The notes under the pieces are model-generated. The model ran no database searches and was not told the origin of the DNA. It saw only the letters and a list, made by a program, of their open reading frames with translations. The position numbers and the translations under genes were made by a program. Source: Chloroflexota bacterium (lineage in GTDB: Bacteria; Chloroflexota; Anaerolineae; Promineifilales; Promineifilaceae). From it: a stretch of DNA of 5,325 nucleotides. Shown in pieces: positions 4,845 to 5,325 of this stretch. The stretch covers positions 1 to 5,325 of the forward strand of contig JAJRTP010000388.1 in NCBI GenBank assembly GCA_024278255.1, given 5' to 3'. How positions within the stretch are numbered: position 1 is the first letter of the stretch; the number at the start of each line of letters is the position of its first letter.

Positions 4845-5325
4845 AGATTTGCGGCAGGCGTTGGGGCTGCACGGCCGTAATCATCTCATCTCCATCGTAG
4901 GTGGCGGCGGCAAGACCAGCCTGATGTTTGCTCTGGCGCGGGCGCTGCCGGGACGGGTGGTTCTGACCACCACCACCCGTATTTTTGCGGCGCAGATGAA
5001 GCTGGCTACGGCCGTGTGCTATGCCGCCGATCTCTCCCTTCTGGACGGCTACTTGACCCAATACGGTTCCTGCCTGGTTGTCGGGGAAGTGCAAGGCGAG
5101 AAGGCATTTGGTGTACCGATTGAGCTGCCCGGCCAATTATTAGCCCGTCCCGATGTGGATTTTGTCCTGGTGGAGGCGGACGGTTCCCGAATGCGCCCCA
5201 TCAAAGCCCCGGCGGAACACGAACCGGTCATCCCGCCGGAAACAACGCTGGTTGTACCGGTGATGGGGATTGACGCGCTGGACGGCCCCATTGATGAAGT
5301 GGCGCACCGCCCGGAGTTGGTATTA
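4834..5325 (+). CDS. yqeC: YqeC, selenium cofactor biosynthesis protein, 3'-truncated
   Basis: Predicted nucleotide-binding protein of the YqeC family, linked by phylogenetic distribution to SelD and selenium-dependent molybdenum hydroxylases; its exact reaction is not established. 164 codons are visible without a stop, and the frame continues past the window edge; the family is usually about 210-260 residues. Motifs: VGGGGKTS (22-29, P-loop-like), TTTTRIF (45-51), EADGSRMRPIKAP (114-126) and HRPE (158-161), all characteristic. I chose the GTG at 4834 because its N-terminus (AGKDLRQALGL) fits the family, while the ATGs at 4765/4774 would add an Arg/Trp-rich extension encoded by hydrolase DNA. 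The start overlaps the hydrolase stop by 11 bases, indicating translational coupling. Further selenium or molybdenum genes (a MocA-type nucleotidyltransferase, XdhC, SelD) might follow outside the window. Confidence 0.92.
   Translation, partial: MAGKDLRQALGLHGRNHLISIVGGGGKTSLMFALARALPGRVVLTTTTRIFAAQMKLATAVCYAADLSLLDGYLTQYGSCLVVGEVQGEKAFGVPIELPGQLLARPDVDFVLVEADGSRMRPIKAPAEHEPVIPPETTLVVPVMGIDALDGPIDEVAHRPELVL

Larger units (their letters stand above)
1684..5015. repeat. Nine dispersed copies of the palindrome ACGGCCGT
   Basis: Perfect copies start at 1684, 1984, 2747, 2914, 3134, 3171, 4611, 4871 and 5008. Four extend to the 10-bp palindrome TACGGCCGTA (1683, 2913, 3170, 4610) and one to AACGGCCGTT (3133). 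About 0.1 copy would be expected by chance in this length. Copies occur in all three codon phases: Thr-Ala-Val at six, Gly-Arg at two, and Arg-Pro within Glu-Arg-Pro-Leu at one. The bias is therefore at the DNA level, not from a protein motif. None occurs in the first 1.6 kb. It resembles the HIP1 phenomenon of cyanobacteria in style, not in sequence. Confidence 0.85.

Overview
The window is a compact, single-direction (+ strand) bacterial gene cluster of moderate GC content. It holds most of a molybdenum hydroxylase (xanthine dehydrogenase superfamily) followed by two genes, yqeB and yqeC, that are markers of the selenium-dependent molybdenum hydroxylase (SDMH) trait. In this trait selenium is thought to be a labile ligand of the molybdenum cofactor, not selenocysteine. 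No 16S or other taxonomic marker is present. The protein style, mixed ATG/GTG starts and a strongly over-represented 8-bp palindrome (ACGGCCGT) make an Anaerolineae-type Chloroflexota plausible, but that is a guess.

Layout: (1) 2-361, the C-terminal three quarters of the [2Fe-2S] electron-transfer subunit, cut by the window edge. (2) 365-715, an unrecognised 116-residue protein with two predicted membrane helices, lodged between two enzyme-subunit genes. (3) 716-774, a short leader with a tandem 8-bp repeat inside an 8-bp GC-rich stem, lying between a good Shine-Dalgarno and the likely ATG of the next gene. (4) 775-3009, the molybdopterin-binding catalytic subunit, apparently intact. (5) 3024-3824, yqeB. 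(6) 3830-3889, an imperfect long palindrome filling the only sizeable intergenic gap. (7) 3906-4844, an N-terminally anchored or exported alpha/beta hydrolase. (8) 4834-5325, the N-terminal part of yqeC, overlapping the hydrolase stop and running off the window.

How the parts fit: the iron-sulfur and molybdenum subunits would form the hydroxylase with an FAD subunit, which is not in the window and may lie upstream. YqeB and YqeC are expected to serve maturation or selenation of its cofactor. The two-helix protein could tether or accompany the enzyme at the membrane. The hydrolase has no obvious role in the pathway and may be a passenger. The operon promoter must lie upstream of the window; no convincing internal promoter or T-run terminator was seen. 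No RNA genes, CRISPR arrays or transposases were found.
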